From NCBI GenBank assembly GCA_902788805.1, contig CADALO010000001.1, positions 248,001 through 312,000 on the forward strand: a stretch of DNA of 64,000 bases, in the 5' to 3' direction. The translations under genes were made by a program, and so were the position numbers. The DNA is from an uncultured Bacteroidota bacterium (GTDB lineage: Bacteria; Bacteroidota; Bacteroidia; Bacteroidales; P3). Under the pieces are notes generated by a model, which saw only the letters and a list, made by a program, of their open reading frames with translations, did not search any database and had not been told where the DNA came from. This document shows positions 33,808 to 41,014 of the stretch, in pieces (position 1 is the first letter of the stretch; each line of letters starts with the position of its first letter).

Positions 33808-35100
33808 ATGATTTCATATACGAATCCTGTCAAAGGCGCGCTCAGTCCTGCCGACATAGACCGCACACCGCTCATTCCACAACACTATGCATTGCGCAAC
33901 GGCAAGGTGGTGCACTACTTTACCGACAATCATATTGAACTGATGAAGATTGACTTCATTTTCGGTGTCGGCACGGCATTGCAGACGAAGAAGATGCAGG
34001 CCGCGTCTGCAATCAATCTGATGACCAACGGCACACAAAGGCATAGCTCGAGGGAGATTGCAGAGTTCCTCGATTTCAGAGGCATCATAATGGAAAAGAC
34101 CAACGACGAGGTGTCGTCAACGCTGACGGTATACTGTATGCCGCGCTATCTGGACGAACTGCTGCCGCTGGTCAGGGAGATGATTGAGGAGGCTGTCTAT
34201 CCGCAGGATGAGTTCGACATATTCATCGCCAAGCGCAAGCAGAAGTTAATGAGCAATATGCAACGCACGTCGTATGTGGCGCGCAACCGGTTTATGGAAT
34301 GTCTGTATGGCTCGGATCACCCGATGGGGCGCTTTGCTGTGCCAGCGGATTTGGATTTGCTTACCGTGCAGGATGTCAGAGAGTTCCGTAGATGTTATCT
34401 TGACTTTTCGCATTTGGATATTGTCGTTGGCGGCGCTGTGACGGAGGCAGACCTTGCCGTTTTCGATAAGGTTTTTGGCGGTTGTGAGTGCACTGGCTAC
34501 GAGGTTGTTGCGCTGCCTGAACCAGGTGACGCCGTTGCTGGCTTGCATAAGGTGAGGGTGCCGGACGCTGTGCAGACAACGCTCAGGGTTGGACGCAGGC
34601 TGCCGTTCAAGTGGAATGATGTGGACTATTCGCGTTTTATGGTTGTCTCTACGCTCCTTGGCGGCTATTTCGGCTCGCGCCTGATGTCGAACATCCGCGA
34701 GGACAAGGGCTATACCTACGGCATCCACGCTATGACGCAGGTGCGTCGCGGAAGCATCGATTTCTTTGTTACTACCGATGTGGCGGCAGACAAGGCTGAG
34801 CCTGCTTTGAAGGAGATAATGTTTGAGATGGACAGGCTTTGCCGTGAGCCTGTGGGTAAGGAGGAACTGGAACTGGTGAGGAATTGTATGTTGGGCGACT
34901 TTATGCGCAGCGTGGACGGCGTGTTCGAGCGCAGCGAGCGCTTCTGCCAGATGATGACCAGCGGCGTAACGGAGCAATTCACTGACAATTATATGTCGGT
35001 CTTGGAGGTTGGTGCTACCACTACTAATGACATAATGTCGATGGCACAACGCATTTTACGTCAGGATGATATGACGGTAGTTATGGCTGGCGACTGCTAA
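33808..35100 (+). CDS. M16-family metallopeptidase homologue without the zinc site
   Basis: A 430-residue protein with the two-lobe M16 (pitrilysin-like) architecture. The C-terminal lobe has FMVVSTLLGGYFGSRLMSNI and REDKGYTYGIHAMT, the R/Y motif that binds substrate. In the N-terminal lobe the HxxEH zinc motif is replaced: the segment reads AASAINLMTNGTQRHSSREI, so no catalysis is expected. Inactive M16 chains usually pair with an active one, but none is adjacent. No signal peptide is visible. It follows the TonB-dependent receptor by 24 bp. Its stop overlaps the stop of the convergent hddC by 2 bp. Confidence 0.85.
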   Translation: MISYTNPVKGALSPADIDRTPLIPQHYALRNGKVVHYFTDNHIELMKIDFIFGVGTALQTKKMQAASAINLMTNGTQRHSSREIAEFLDFRGIIMEKTNDEVSSTLTVYCMPRYLDELLPLVREMIEEAVYPQDEFDIFIAKRKQKLMSNMQRTSYVARNRFMECLYGSDHPMGRFAVPADLDLLTVQDVREFRRCYLDFSHLDIVVGGAVTEADLAVFDKVFGGCECTGYEVVALPEPGDAVAGLHKVRVPDAVQTTLRVGRRLPFKWNDVDYSRFMVVSTLLGGYFGSRLMSNIREDKGYTYGIHAMTQVRRGSIDFFVTTDVAADKAEPALKEIMFEMDRLCREPVGKEELELVRNCMLGDFMRSVDGVFERSERFCQMMTSGVTEQFTDNYMSVLEVGATTTNDIMSMAQRILRQDDMTVVMAGDC

Positions 35101-35783
35101 ATCTCGTTGCAGAGGCGACGGTAGTCCTCGGGTATGCCTATGTCGATGAAGTAGTCCGACGAGACGTAGGCGAAGAATTGTTCGGTGTTGTATTTCTTTT
35201 GAAGGATGTCTTTCTCGAAAGAGAAGGGTGTGCCTAATGGGAACTCTTCCAGCAGACTGCGGTTCAGCATATAGATGCCTCCGTTGATGGTGCCGAGTCC
35301 GCCTGCAGCCGTCTTTTCGGTGAAACGTGCTATGCGGTCGCAACAGTCGGTCGACACCGAGCCATAGCGGGCGGTGTCGGGCACCTGCCGCAGTACAACG
35401 GCCAGTCGCGTGGGCCGCGAGTGGTAGAATGCTGCAAGGTCGTTGTAGTTTATCTTGAAAAGGGTATCGCCGTTAAGGACAATAATGTCGTTTTCTTTGC
35501 ATTGTGTCAGGGCGTTGCGCATTCCGCCACCGGTGCCGAGGGGTTCGCTCTCGACGGCGTAGGAGAGGGGTGTCCCTTTGTAGTCGGTGCCGAAATGGGC
35601 TTCTATCTTCTCGTGCATATAGCCAGTGGAGAGCACTATATGGTCGAAGTGGTAGGCAATGAGGTTGTCGAGCAGCAACTCAAGGAACGGGCGTCCGTTG
35701 ATGGGCGCCATCGGCTTGGGTACTTCGCTGACGACGCTGCGCAGCCTTGTGCCGAAACCGCCGGCGAGGATGATTGCTTCCAT
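35097..35783 (-). CDS. hddC: D-glycero-alpha-D-manno-heptose 1-phosphate guanylyltransferase-like
   Basis: A 228-residue sugar nucleotidyltransferase (NTP_transferase fold). The nucleotide loop LAGGFGTRLRSVVSEVPKPM is at residues 6-25 and the metal-binding Asp is in LNGDTLF. The size and the linkage with GmhA and HddA fit HddC, which makes GDP-D-glycero-alpha-D-manno-heptose. Without that context the sequence alone would only say nucleotidyltransferase. It is last in the minus-strand heptose cluster, 125 bp after gmhA. Confidence 0.8.
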   Translation of the reverse strand: MEAIILAGGFGTRLRSVVSEVPKPMAPINGRPFLELLLDNLIAYHFDHIVLSTGYMHEKIEAHFGTDYKGTPLSYAVESEPLGTGGGMRNALTQCKENDIIVLNGDTLFKINYNDLAAFYHSRPTRLAVVLRQVPDTARYGSVSTDCCDRIARFTEKTAAGGLGTINGGIYMLNRSLLEEFPLGTPFSFEKDILQKKYNTEQFFAYVSSDYFIDIGIPEDYRRLCNEI

Positions 35784-35790
35784 AGAGTGA

Positions 35791-35900
35791 GGTTTTAAGG
35801 GTTGGAAAGGTTTTAGGGGTTGGAAAGGTTGAAAAGTCTTTATTTGGTATTAGGGGTTGTTACTTGAACCTTTTTAACCTTTTAAGCGAAGCGGCCCTTT
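35791..35900. repeat. Short direct repeats in the hddC-gmhA spacer
   Basis: Two 18-bp near-identical copies of ggtttta(a/g)gggttggaaa (35791-35808, 35809-35826) and a partial third (ggttgaaaag), followed by the complementary-type motif aacctttttaacctttt at about 35867-35883. The spacer is strongly purine/pyrimidine biased by strand. Confidence 0.6.
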
Positions 35901-35908
35901 CAAACCAT

Positions 35909-36493
35909 TTAAACTTTTTTGGGGAATATTGCCGATTCGACGAGCTCGCAGATGATGTGGCCTATCATTATGTGGCTTTCCTGAATGCGTGGCGTGTCGG
36001 TAGAGGGCACGTTGAGCAGCAGGTCAGAGGCCTCTTTCATCTTGCCACCGGTCGCTCCGGTCATCGAGATGATGCTGATACCAAGCTCCTTGCATACGTC
36101 GTATGCGTAGAGGATATTCTTGGAGTTGCCTGAGGTGCTGATGCCTATGAGGACGTCACCCTTGTGGCCTGTGCCGCGCATAAGGCGTGCGAAGATGTGC
36201 TCATAGCCGTAGTCGTTGCCGACGGCGGTAAGGTAGGAGCTGTTGCAATGCAGTGCCTCGGCGTTGAGGGGTGGACGGTCGTAATAGAAGCGGCCGCTGA
36301 GCTCGGCAGCCAGATGCTGGGCGTCGGCGGCGCTGCCGCCGTTGCCGCAGAAGTGTATCTTCCCACCGCCCTTTAGTGATGCGGTTATCATATCGGCAGC
36401 TATCTCAATGCGACGGAGCCACTCTTCTGTCGCAAGGATGCTCTCTTTGACGTCTATGCTTTGCTGAATTGCTTCTTTGATTCGAGGGTTCAT
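35909..36493 (-). CDS. gmhA: Phosphoheptose isomerase (SIS domain)
   Basis: A 194-residue isomerase converting sedoheptulose 7-phosphate to D-glycero-D-manno-heptose 7-phosphate, the first step of heptose nucleotide synthesis. It has the SIS landmarks FCGNGGSAADAQHLAAELSG and LIGISTSGNSKNILYA. The final HIICELVESAIF carries the catalytic His/Glu region. The ATG at 36493 is preferred over 36517 because aaggaac, a ribosome-binding-site-like sequence, precedes it by about 6 bases. It lies between the TonB gene and hddC. Confidence 0.92.
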   Translation of the reverse strand: MNPRIKEAIQQSIDVKESILATEEWLRRIEIAADMITASLKGGGKIHFCGNGGSAADAQHLAAELSGRFYYDRPPLNAEALHCNSSYLTAVGNDYGYEHIFARLMRGTGHKGDVLIGISTSGNSKNILYAYDVCKELGISIISMTGATGGKMKEASDLLLNVPSTDTPRIQESHIMIGHIICELVESAIFPKKV

Positions 36494-36552
36494 AAAAAGT
36501 TCCTTTTTTATTATCAATAACGCATAACTGCCTTAAAAAGTATGCGATGTTA

Positions 36553-37347
36553 TTAGTTAAGTTGGAACTGTATTGGCAATATGAACTCGCTGCGCACTTC
36601 TTTTCCGTTCTTTTTGCCCGGGTTCCACTTTGGCATCATTTTGACCACGCGAGCGACCTCTTTGCCGCATCCGCCTCCGATTTCGCGTGCAATTGACACG
36701 TTGCTTATCGAGCCGTCTTTCTCTACGACAAAACGAATCACAACCGTGCCGGTTATTAATCTGTCACCTTCAGGATATTGCAGATTCTTGTTTATGAAAT
36801 CGTACATTGCTTCTTCTCCGCCAGGGTAGGAGGGATATTCATCGGGGAAAACGTATATTTCAGACTCGCCTTCCATTACCTCCTCTTTGATGGTCTCGTC
36901 TGTCGGACCGATTTCACCTTCCGTAGGAGAGCAGGATGTGTCAATCTCGTTAACTATTTCAAATCCACACACTATTTCCGGTTCTCCCGGAATAGGTATA
37001 TCAGGACAGGGAATGTCCGTTTCAGTGTTAATAATCGTATCGGATGTGAAGGTGGTGTCGGCCGGTAGCGTGTCAAGCGGTGTGTCGACACTCAATGTTG
37101 GCTTTGCTGTGCCGCCGCAGGCGGCCAGCGACAAAGTCAATCCCGCAACTGTAGCAATGTGGCCTGTGGCCACACGTTGGGTCAATGCCTGCTCGAGATA
37201 GCGTACCTCGGCCTCGCATTTGGGGCAGGTGCCAAGGCAGTCGCCAGTATGCTTGCACTCGTCTTGATGCAGCTCAATGCCGTTCTCGTCGGCTATGCGG
37301 CGCCGCACGGCCTTAAGTTCACTGCATATTCTTTTTCCTCTTTTCAT
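36553..37347 (-). CDS. TonB-family energy transducer with N-terminal cysteine motif
   Basis: A 264-residue protein. Residues about 1-55 are cytoplasmic and carry CKHTGDCLGTCPKCEAEVRY, a zinc-ribbon-like cysteine group seen at the N-terminus of many Bacteroidales TonB proteins. One weak hydrophobic segment follows (IATVAGLTLSLAACGG, about 63-78). The middle (80-170) is an acidic, Pro/Thr-rich spacer. The C-terminus (about 172-264) is a TonB_C domain: FINKNLQYPEGDRLITGTVV, IRFVVEKDGSISNVSIAREI, KMMPKWNPGKKNGKEVRSEF. TonB proteins pass inner-membrane energy to outer-membrane receptors. ExbB/ExbD are not nearby. The gene sits inside the heptose cluster, between gmhA and hddA. Confidence 0.85.
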   Translation of the reverse strand: MKRGKRICSELKAVRRRIADENGIELHQDECKHTGDCLGTCPKCEAEVRYLEQALTQRVATGHIATVAGLTLSLAACGGTAKPTLSVDTPLDTLPADTTFTSDTIINTETDIPCPDIPIPGEPEIVCGFEIVNEIDTSCSPTEGEIGPTDETIKEEVMEGESEIYVFPDEYPSYPGGEEAMYDFINKNLQYPEGDRLITGTVVIRFVVEKDGSISNVSIAREIGGGCGKEVARVVKMMPKWNPGKKNGKEVRSEFILPIQFQLN

Positions 37348-37374
37348 AAGTATATGGTTATTATGGTTTAAAGT

Positions 37375-38400
37375 CTATTCTTTCATTGTCCAGGTCTTGA
37401 GCCCTTCGGTGGTGAACTCGTAGCGGCGTACGGCACCGCCGAACTGGGCGAGGGCATCGGCCACAGCGTGGCGTGTCAGACCAGGGCAGTAGAAGAACAT
37501 ATAGCCGCCGCCGCCAGCACCGCTGATCTTGCCGCCCGTGGCACCAGCCTTGCGCGCTGCCTCGTAGATGGCGTCGATGCGTGGATTGCTGATGCTTTTG
37601 GCCATCTGCTTCTTGTGCTGCCAGCCGAAATCGAGTATCTCGCCGATGCGGTCTATCTCGCCCTTCAGCAGCACCTCCTTCATCTGCACCGACTGCTCTT
37701 TAAGTCTGTGCATTGACTCTATGCTACTGTTCTTCTTGGCTTTGACGTTCTGCTGCTGCTCCTTGATGATGTCGGCGCTGACGTGACTGGTGTCGGTGTA
37801 GTAGAGCAGGAGGTTGTGGCACAGCTCGTCCTGATAGCTTGGACGTATACGCAAGGGGTTGACGATAACGTTCTCCTTGTCGAATTCCATAAAGTTGAAT
37901 CCGCCGAAGGTGGCGGCGTACTGGTCCTGCTTGCCGCCGGCCAGATTGAGGTCGATGCGCTCAATCTCGTATGCCAGCCGCGCGATGTCGTATTCGCCGA
38001 GGGGCAGCTTCAGCCATTCGACGAAAGCTCCCAATATGCTGACAACCAATGTCGACGAGGTTCCCATACCGCTGCCTGCGGGGGCGTCGACAAAGGAGGC
38101 TATACGCAGCGACAAAGGCTTGTGGGTGAACTGGCGCACGATGCGGTTGTAGACGCCTTTATGGAGGACAAAAAAGCCGTCGGTGTCAACTTCTGTGGCG
38201 TTTGTGTACTCTTCGCGCAGGTGCTTGTCGGGTGCCAGGAATACCACCTTGCCGTCGTCGGTAGGCTCAATGGTGGTGTAGGCGAACATATCGACGGTGG
38301 CGTTGAGTATGGCTCCGCCGTAGATGTCGGAGTAGGGCGACACGTCCGTCCCGCCGCCGGCGAGACCAAGACGCAGAGGTGCTTTGCTTCTGATTGTCAT
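37375..38400 (-). CDS. hddA: D-glycero-alpha-D-manno-heptose 7-phosphate kinase
   Basis: A 341-residue GHMP kinase. RSKAPLRLGLAGGGTDVSPY is the N-terminal family motif, PAGSGMGTSSTLVVSILGAF the ATP-binding loop and KISGAGGGGYMFFYCPG the C-terminal glycine motif. HddA phosphorylates heptose 7-phosphate at C1, on the way to GDP-heptose. GmhA and a nucleotidyltransferase in the same cluster support this over the related L-fucokinase or mevalonate kinase branches. The start overlaps the end of the glycosyltransferase gene by 4 bp (ATGA). The bisphosphatase GmhB is not in the window. Confidence 0.88.
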   Translation of the reverse strand: MTIRSKAPLRLGLAGGGTDVSPYSDIYGGAILNATVDMFAYTTIEPTDDGKVVFLAPDKHLREEYTNATEVDTDGFFVLHKGVYNRIVRQFTHKPLSLRIASFVDAPAGSGMGTSSTLVVSILGAFVEWLKLPLGEYDIARLAYEIERIDLNLAGGKQDQYAATFGGFNFMEFDKENVIVNPLRIRPSYQDELCHNLLLYYTDTSHVSADIIKEQQQNVKAKKNSSIESMHRLKEQSVQMKEVLLKGEIDRIGEILDFGWQHKKQMAKSISNPRIDAIYEAARKAGATGGKISGAGGGGYMFFYCPGLTRHAVADALAQFGGAVRRYEFTTEGLKTWTMKE

Positions 38401-39521
38401 TCGGCTCTGAGTTTATCTATTGTTTCGACAAGTTTGTCCCAGCTGTATTTCTTTTTTTCCTCGCGTACGGCTGTGGTAAAGGCTTCCTCGCGGCTGTTTG
38501 AATAGTAGTCAACAAGTGCATCGGCAATCTGTTTGGCTTCCGGTTTGACGACATATCCCATCTCGCCGTTGTGGACAATCTCGGCCAGGCCGCCGACGTC
38601 AGTCACCAGCATCGGCCGTTCGAAATGGAAGGCTATCTGCGTCACTCCGCTTTGTGTGGCACTCTTATATGGTTGAGTGACAATGTCGCAGGCGCAGAAG
38701 TACTGGCCCACCTCGTTGTCGGCAATGAAGTCGGAACGCAGCGTCACGCGGTCGCCAATGCCGAGCCGTTCTATCTGCTCCGTATAGGGTTTGGGGTCGT
38801 CGTAGAACTCGCCTGCCACCAGCAGCTTGACATTCAGTTCTTTCAGTCGTTCGTCGCCAATGGCCTCGAGCAGAAGGTCCAAGCCCTTGTAGCCTCTTAT
38901 GAAGCCAAAGAACAGCGCATAGCGCCCATCGTTGTCGAGACCGAGCATCTTGCGCGCCTCGGCCTTGGTGGTGCTTTGACCATAGTGGTCGTAGAGCGGA
39001 TGGGGACAGAAACCGCGCGGTTTCTTGCTGTCGAAGGTGCTGATGTCGTCAAGCACTGATTTCGAGAGCGATATAAAAGCGTCATTCGACTTTATGAAGT
39101 AGCGGGCAAACAGCTTGTCACCAATGCGGTGCTCGTGGGGTATCAGGTTGTGCAGCAGACCGATACGGTGCGTGCCTTTGCGTTTGGCCAGTCGCAGTAT
39201 GGTGCCCATACAGGGCGCCATAAAGGGCAGCCAGAAGGCGCTGACTATGATGTCGGCCTTTTGGCGGCGCAGGTACAGCCCTGTCCGCAGCCAGCTGAGC
39301 GGATTGATGGAGTTCATCATCCGGCGCGTCGGCCAGTCGGCAGGTGCCGGCTTGTCGTTATACTGCGTCTTGCCGGGGAAAAGGAACTTGGGATACTGCA
39401 GCGTGAACGTAACCACCTCCACTTCGCAGCCTTGGCTCTTGTATTCTTTCGCCAGTCTGTCGCTGAAATCGGCAATCCCGCCTCGGTAGGGCCACGCAGG
39501 ACCTAATAGTATGATTTTCAT
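38397..39521 (-). CDS. Family 4 glycosyltransferase
   Basis: A 374-residue GT-B glycosyltransferase of the GT4 family. The N-terminal MKIILLGPAWPYRGGIADFS and the C-terminal donor-binding region TQPYKSATQSGVTQIAFHFE, followed by PMLVTDVGGLAEIV, are typical. Operon position ahead of hddA, gmhA and hddC suggests that it may transfer heptose or build the same polysaccharide or S-layer glycan; this is inference. The ATG at 39521 is chosen over 39560, whose extra residues are non-conserved. A minus-strand tatatttg promoter box lies at 39558-39565. Confidence 0.87.
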   Translation of the reverse strand: MKIILLGPAWPYRGGIADFSDRLAKEYKSQGCEVEVVTFTLQYPKFLFPGKTQYNDKPAPADWPTRRMMNSINPLSWLRTGLYLRRQKADIIVSAFWLPFMAPCMGTILRLAKRKGTHRIGLLHNLIPHEHRIGDKLFARYFIKSNDAFISLSKSVLDDISTFDSKKPRGFCPHPLYDHYGQSTTKAEARKMLGLDNDGRYALFFGFIRGYKGLDLLLEAIGDERLKELNVKLLVAGEFYDDPKPYTEQIERLGIGDRVTLRSDFIADNEVGQYFCACDIVTQPYKSATQSGVTQIAFHFERPMLVTDVGGLAEIVHNGEMGYVVKPEAKQIADALVDYYSNSREEAFTTAVREEKKKYSWDKLVETIDKLRAE

Positions 39522-39557
39522 TGTATAATGCTCTATTCGTGGTATTCTTATAAATTG

Positions 39558-39565
39558 CAAATATA
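39558..39565 (-). promoter_or_regulatory. -7 box of the GT4/heptose operon
   Basis: The minus strand reads tatatttg (TAnnTTTG), 36 bp upstream of the start codon at 39521. The palindrome at 39654 starts about 90 bp further upstream. Confidence 0.55.
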
Positions 39566-39653
39566 CATAAAAAAATTGGTTCGGGATAATAAAACGCCTT
39601 TTTTTATGTTAATTGGACATCTTTTGCAAGTATGAAAACCATAAAAACACCAT

Positions 39654-39770
39654 ACCAACTCCGGTCGTTGTACAATATATGTACAATATTTGTACAATAT
39701 ATGTACAATTGGTAAACGTACAAATATTGTACAAATATTGTACATATATTGTACAACGACCGGAGTTGGT
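39654..39770. repeat. Long intergenic palindrome, sub-family A, copy 3 (complete type copy)
   Basis: A 117-bp palindrome with two 53-bp arms (39654-39706 and 39718-39770) that differ at a single position, around an 11-base loop aattggtaaac. Each arm begins accaactccggtcg and carries four 11-bp units whose core is tgtacaat; the unit core ttgtacaa is itself a palindrome. It lies between the divergent GT4 and DegQ-like genes. The rest of the 323-bp gap holds the GT4 promoter box and, on the right, no clear promoter. Confidence 0.96.
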
Positions 39771-39844
39771 CCCTTCCAAGTATGAGGGTGGTATGGGAAA
39801 TTGTATTGTAAATCAAGAGTATAACTTAAATCTACTATAACGAT

Positions 39845-40984
39845 ATGAAAAGGACTTTTTTGATTGTAATGTTGGCTGTGCTGACGGCAATGCCTTGCGG
39901 ATGCACTGCCCAGACGGAGAAAAACACAGAGAATCAGATTGTAACACGTGTCCAGCAACAGCCTTTGCCGTCGCTGCTGACGCAGACCGACTTTACCGAG
40001 GTGGCAGCGCGCACCATCGATGCCGTTGTGCACATCAAGACCGAGATGACTAAATTGACGCCTCTCTATCAGTCTTTTTTCGGGATGATTATCGACCGTG
40101 GCGTGAAGCGTCAGACCTATAATGCATACGGCTCGGGCGTCATCATCTCGACCGACGGTTACATTGTGACCAACAACCACGTGGTGCAGGATGCTGAACG
40201 TCTGACGGTTACGCTCAACAACAAGAAAGAACTGCCGGCGCGTATCGTGGGCATCGACCCAGCTACCGATTTGGCCGTTATCAAAATCGAAGCCGACAAT
40301 CTTGACTTTATCCCTTTTGGCAACAGCGACTCGGCACGCATCGGCGAACCGGTGCTGGCCATCGGCAACCCGTTCAATCTCACGTCTACTGTCACGGCTG
40401 GCATTATCTCGGCTAAGGCGCGCTATATGAACATCATAAACAATCCTGGAGTGGAGAGCACCATCGAGTCGTTCATTCAGACCGACGCTGCCGTCAACAG
40501 CGGCAACTCGGGTGGTGCGCTGGTCAACGGCCGTGCCGAACTGATTGGCATCAATACCGCTATCGCCAGCGGAAACGGCTATTACACAGGCTATTCCTTT
40601 GCCATTCCGTCCAATATTGCCCGTAAGGTGACGGGCGACCTGCGCCGCTACGGGGTTGTGCAACGTGGCTATCTGGGTGTCAACGTGGTAGAGGTGACAA
40701 GTGAGATTGCCACGCACCTCAAGCTCGACGAGCCTAAGGGTATCTACATTGCGCGCGTCATTCCCAAGTGCGCCGCCGAGAAAGCGGGCCTCCGCGAAGG
40801 CGACGTGCTGACGAAGGTCAACAATATGGATGTCAACTCGTATGCCTCTATGATGGAGGAGGTTGCACTCTTCAACCCGGGCGATGCCGTCGAGGTGACA
40901 TACTTGCGCGACGGCAAGCAGCAGACCGCTACGCTCACGCTGCTCAACTCGAAAGGTAACACACAGATAATCCGTCAACAATAA
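39845..40984 (+). CDS. DegQ/HtrA-like serine protease with one PDZ domain
   Basis: A 379-residue trypsin-like envelope protease. The catalytic triad is His112 (TNNHVVQD), Asp142 (TDLAVIKI) and Ser222 (NSGNSGGAL). One PDZ domain lies at about residues 265-365 (GYLGVNVVEVTSEIATHLKL onward). Two PDZ domains are usual in DegP/DegQ; one is the DegS-like number, but the N-terminus here (MKRTFLIVMLAVLTAMPCGC) looks like a cleaved or lipid signal, not a stable anchor. It is expected to degrade misfolded periplasmic proteins. The MATE gene starts 30 bp after its stop. Confidence 0.93.
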   Translation: MKRTFLIVMLAVLTAMPCGCTAQTEKNTENQIVTRVQQQPLPSLLTQTDFTEVAARTIDAVVHIKTEMTKLTPLYQSFFGMIIDRGVKRQTYNAYGSGVIISTDGYIVTNNHVVQDAERLTVTLNNKKELPARIVGIDPATDLAVIKIEADNLDFIPFGNSDSARIGEPVLAIGNPFNLTSTVTAGIISAKARYMNIINNPGVESTIESFIQTDAAVNSGNSGGALVNGRAELIGINTAIASGNGYYTGYSFAIPSNIARKVTGDLRRYGVVQRGYLGVNVVEVTSEIATHLKLDEPKGIYIARVIPKCAAEKAGLREGDVLTKVNNMDVNSYASMMEEVALFNPGDAVEVTYLRDGKQQTATLTLLNSKGNTQIIRQQ

Positions 40985-41014
40985 GCTTTGACGCTCGACG
41001 CTAAATATAGGGAA

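Noticed and set aside
31217-35100. A polysaccharide utilisation locus
   Set aside because: There is a TonB-dependent receptor but no SusD partner, glycoside hydrolase or hybrid sensor.
39654-39770. Palindromes as transcription terminators
   Set aside because: They lie upstream of genes, mostly between divergent starts, and lack adjacent T runs, except for a short one at 46195 that points towards a promoter.
39654-39770. Palindromes as a CRISPR array
   Set aside because: The 11-bp units are contiguous with no spacers and are mirrored as inverted repeats; no cas genes are present.
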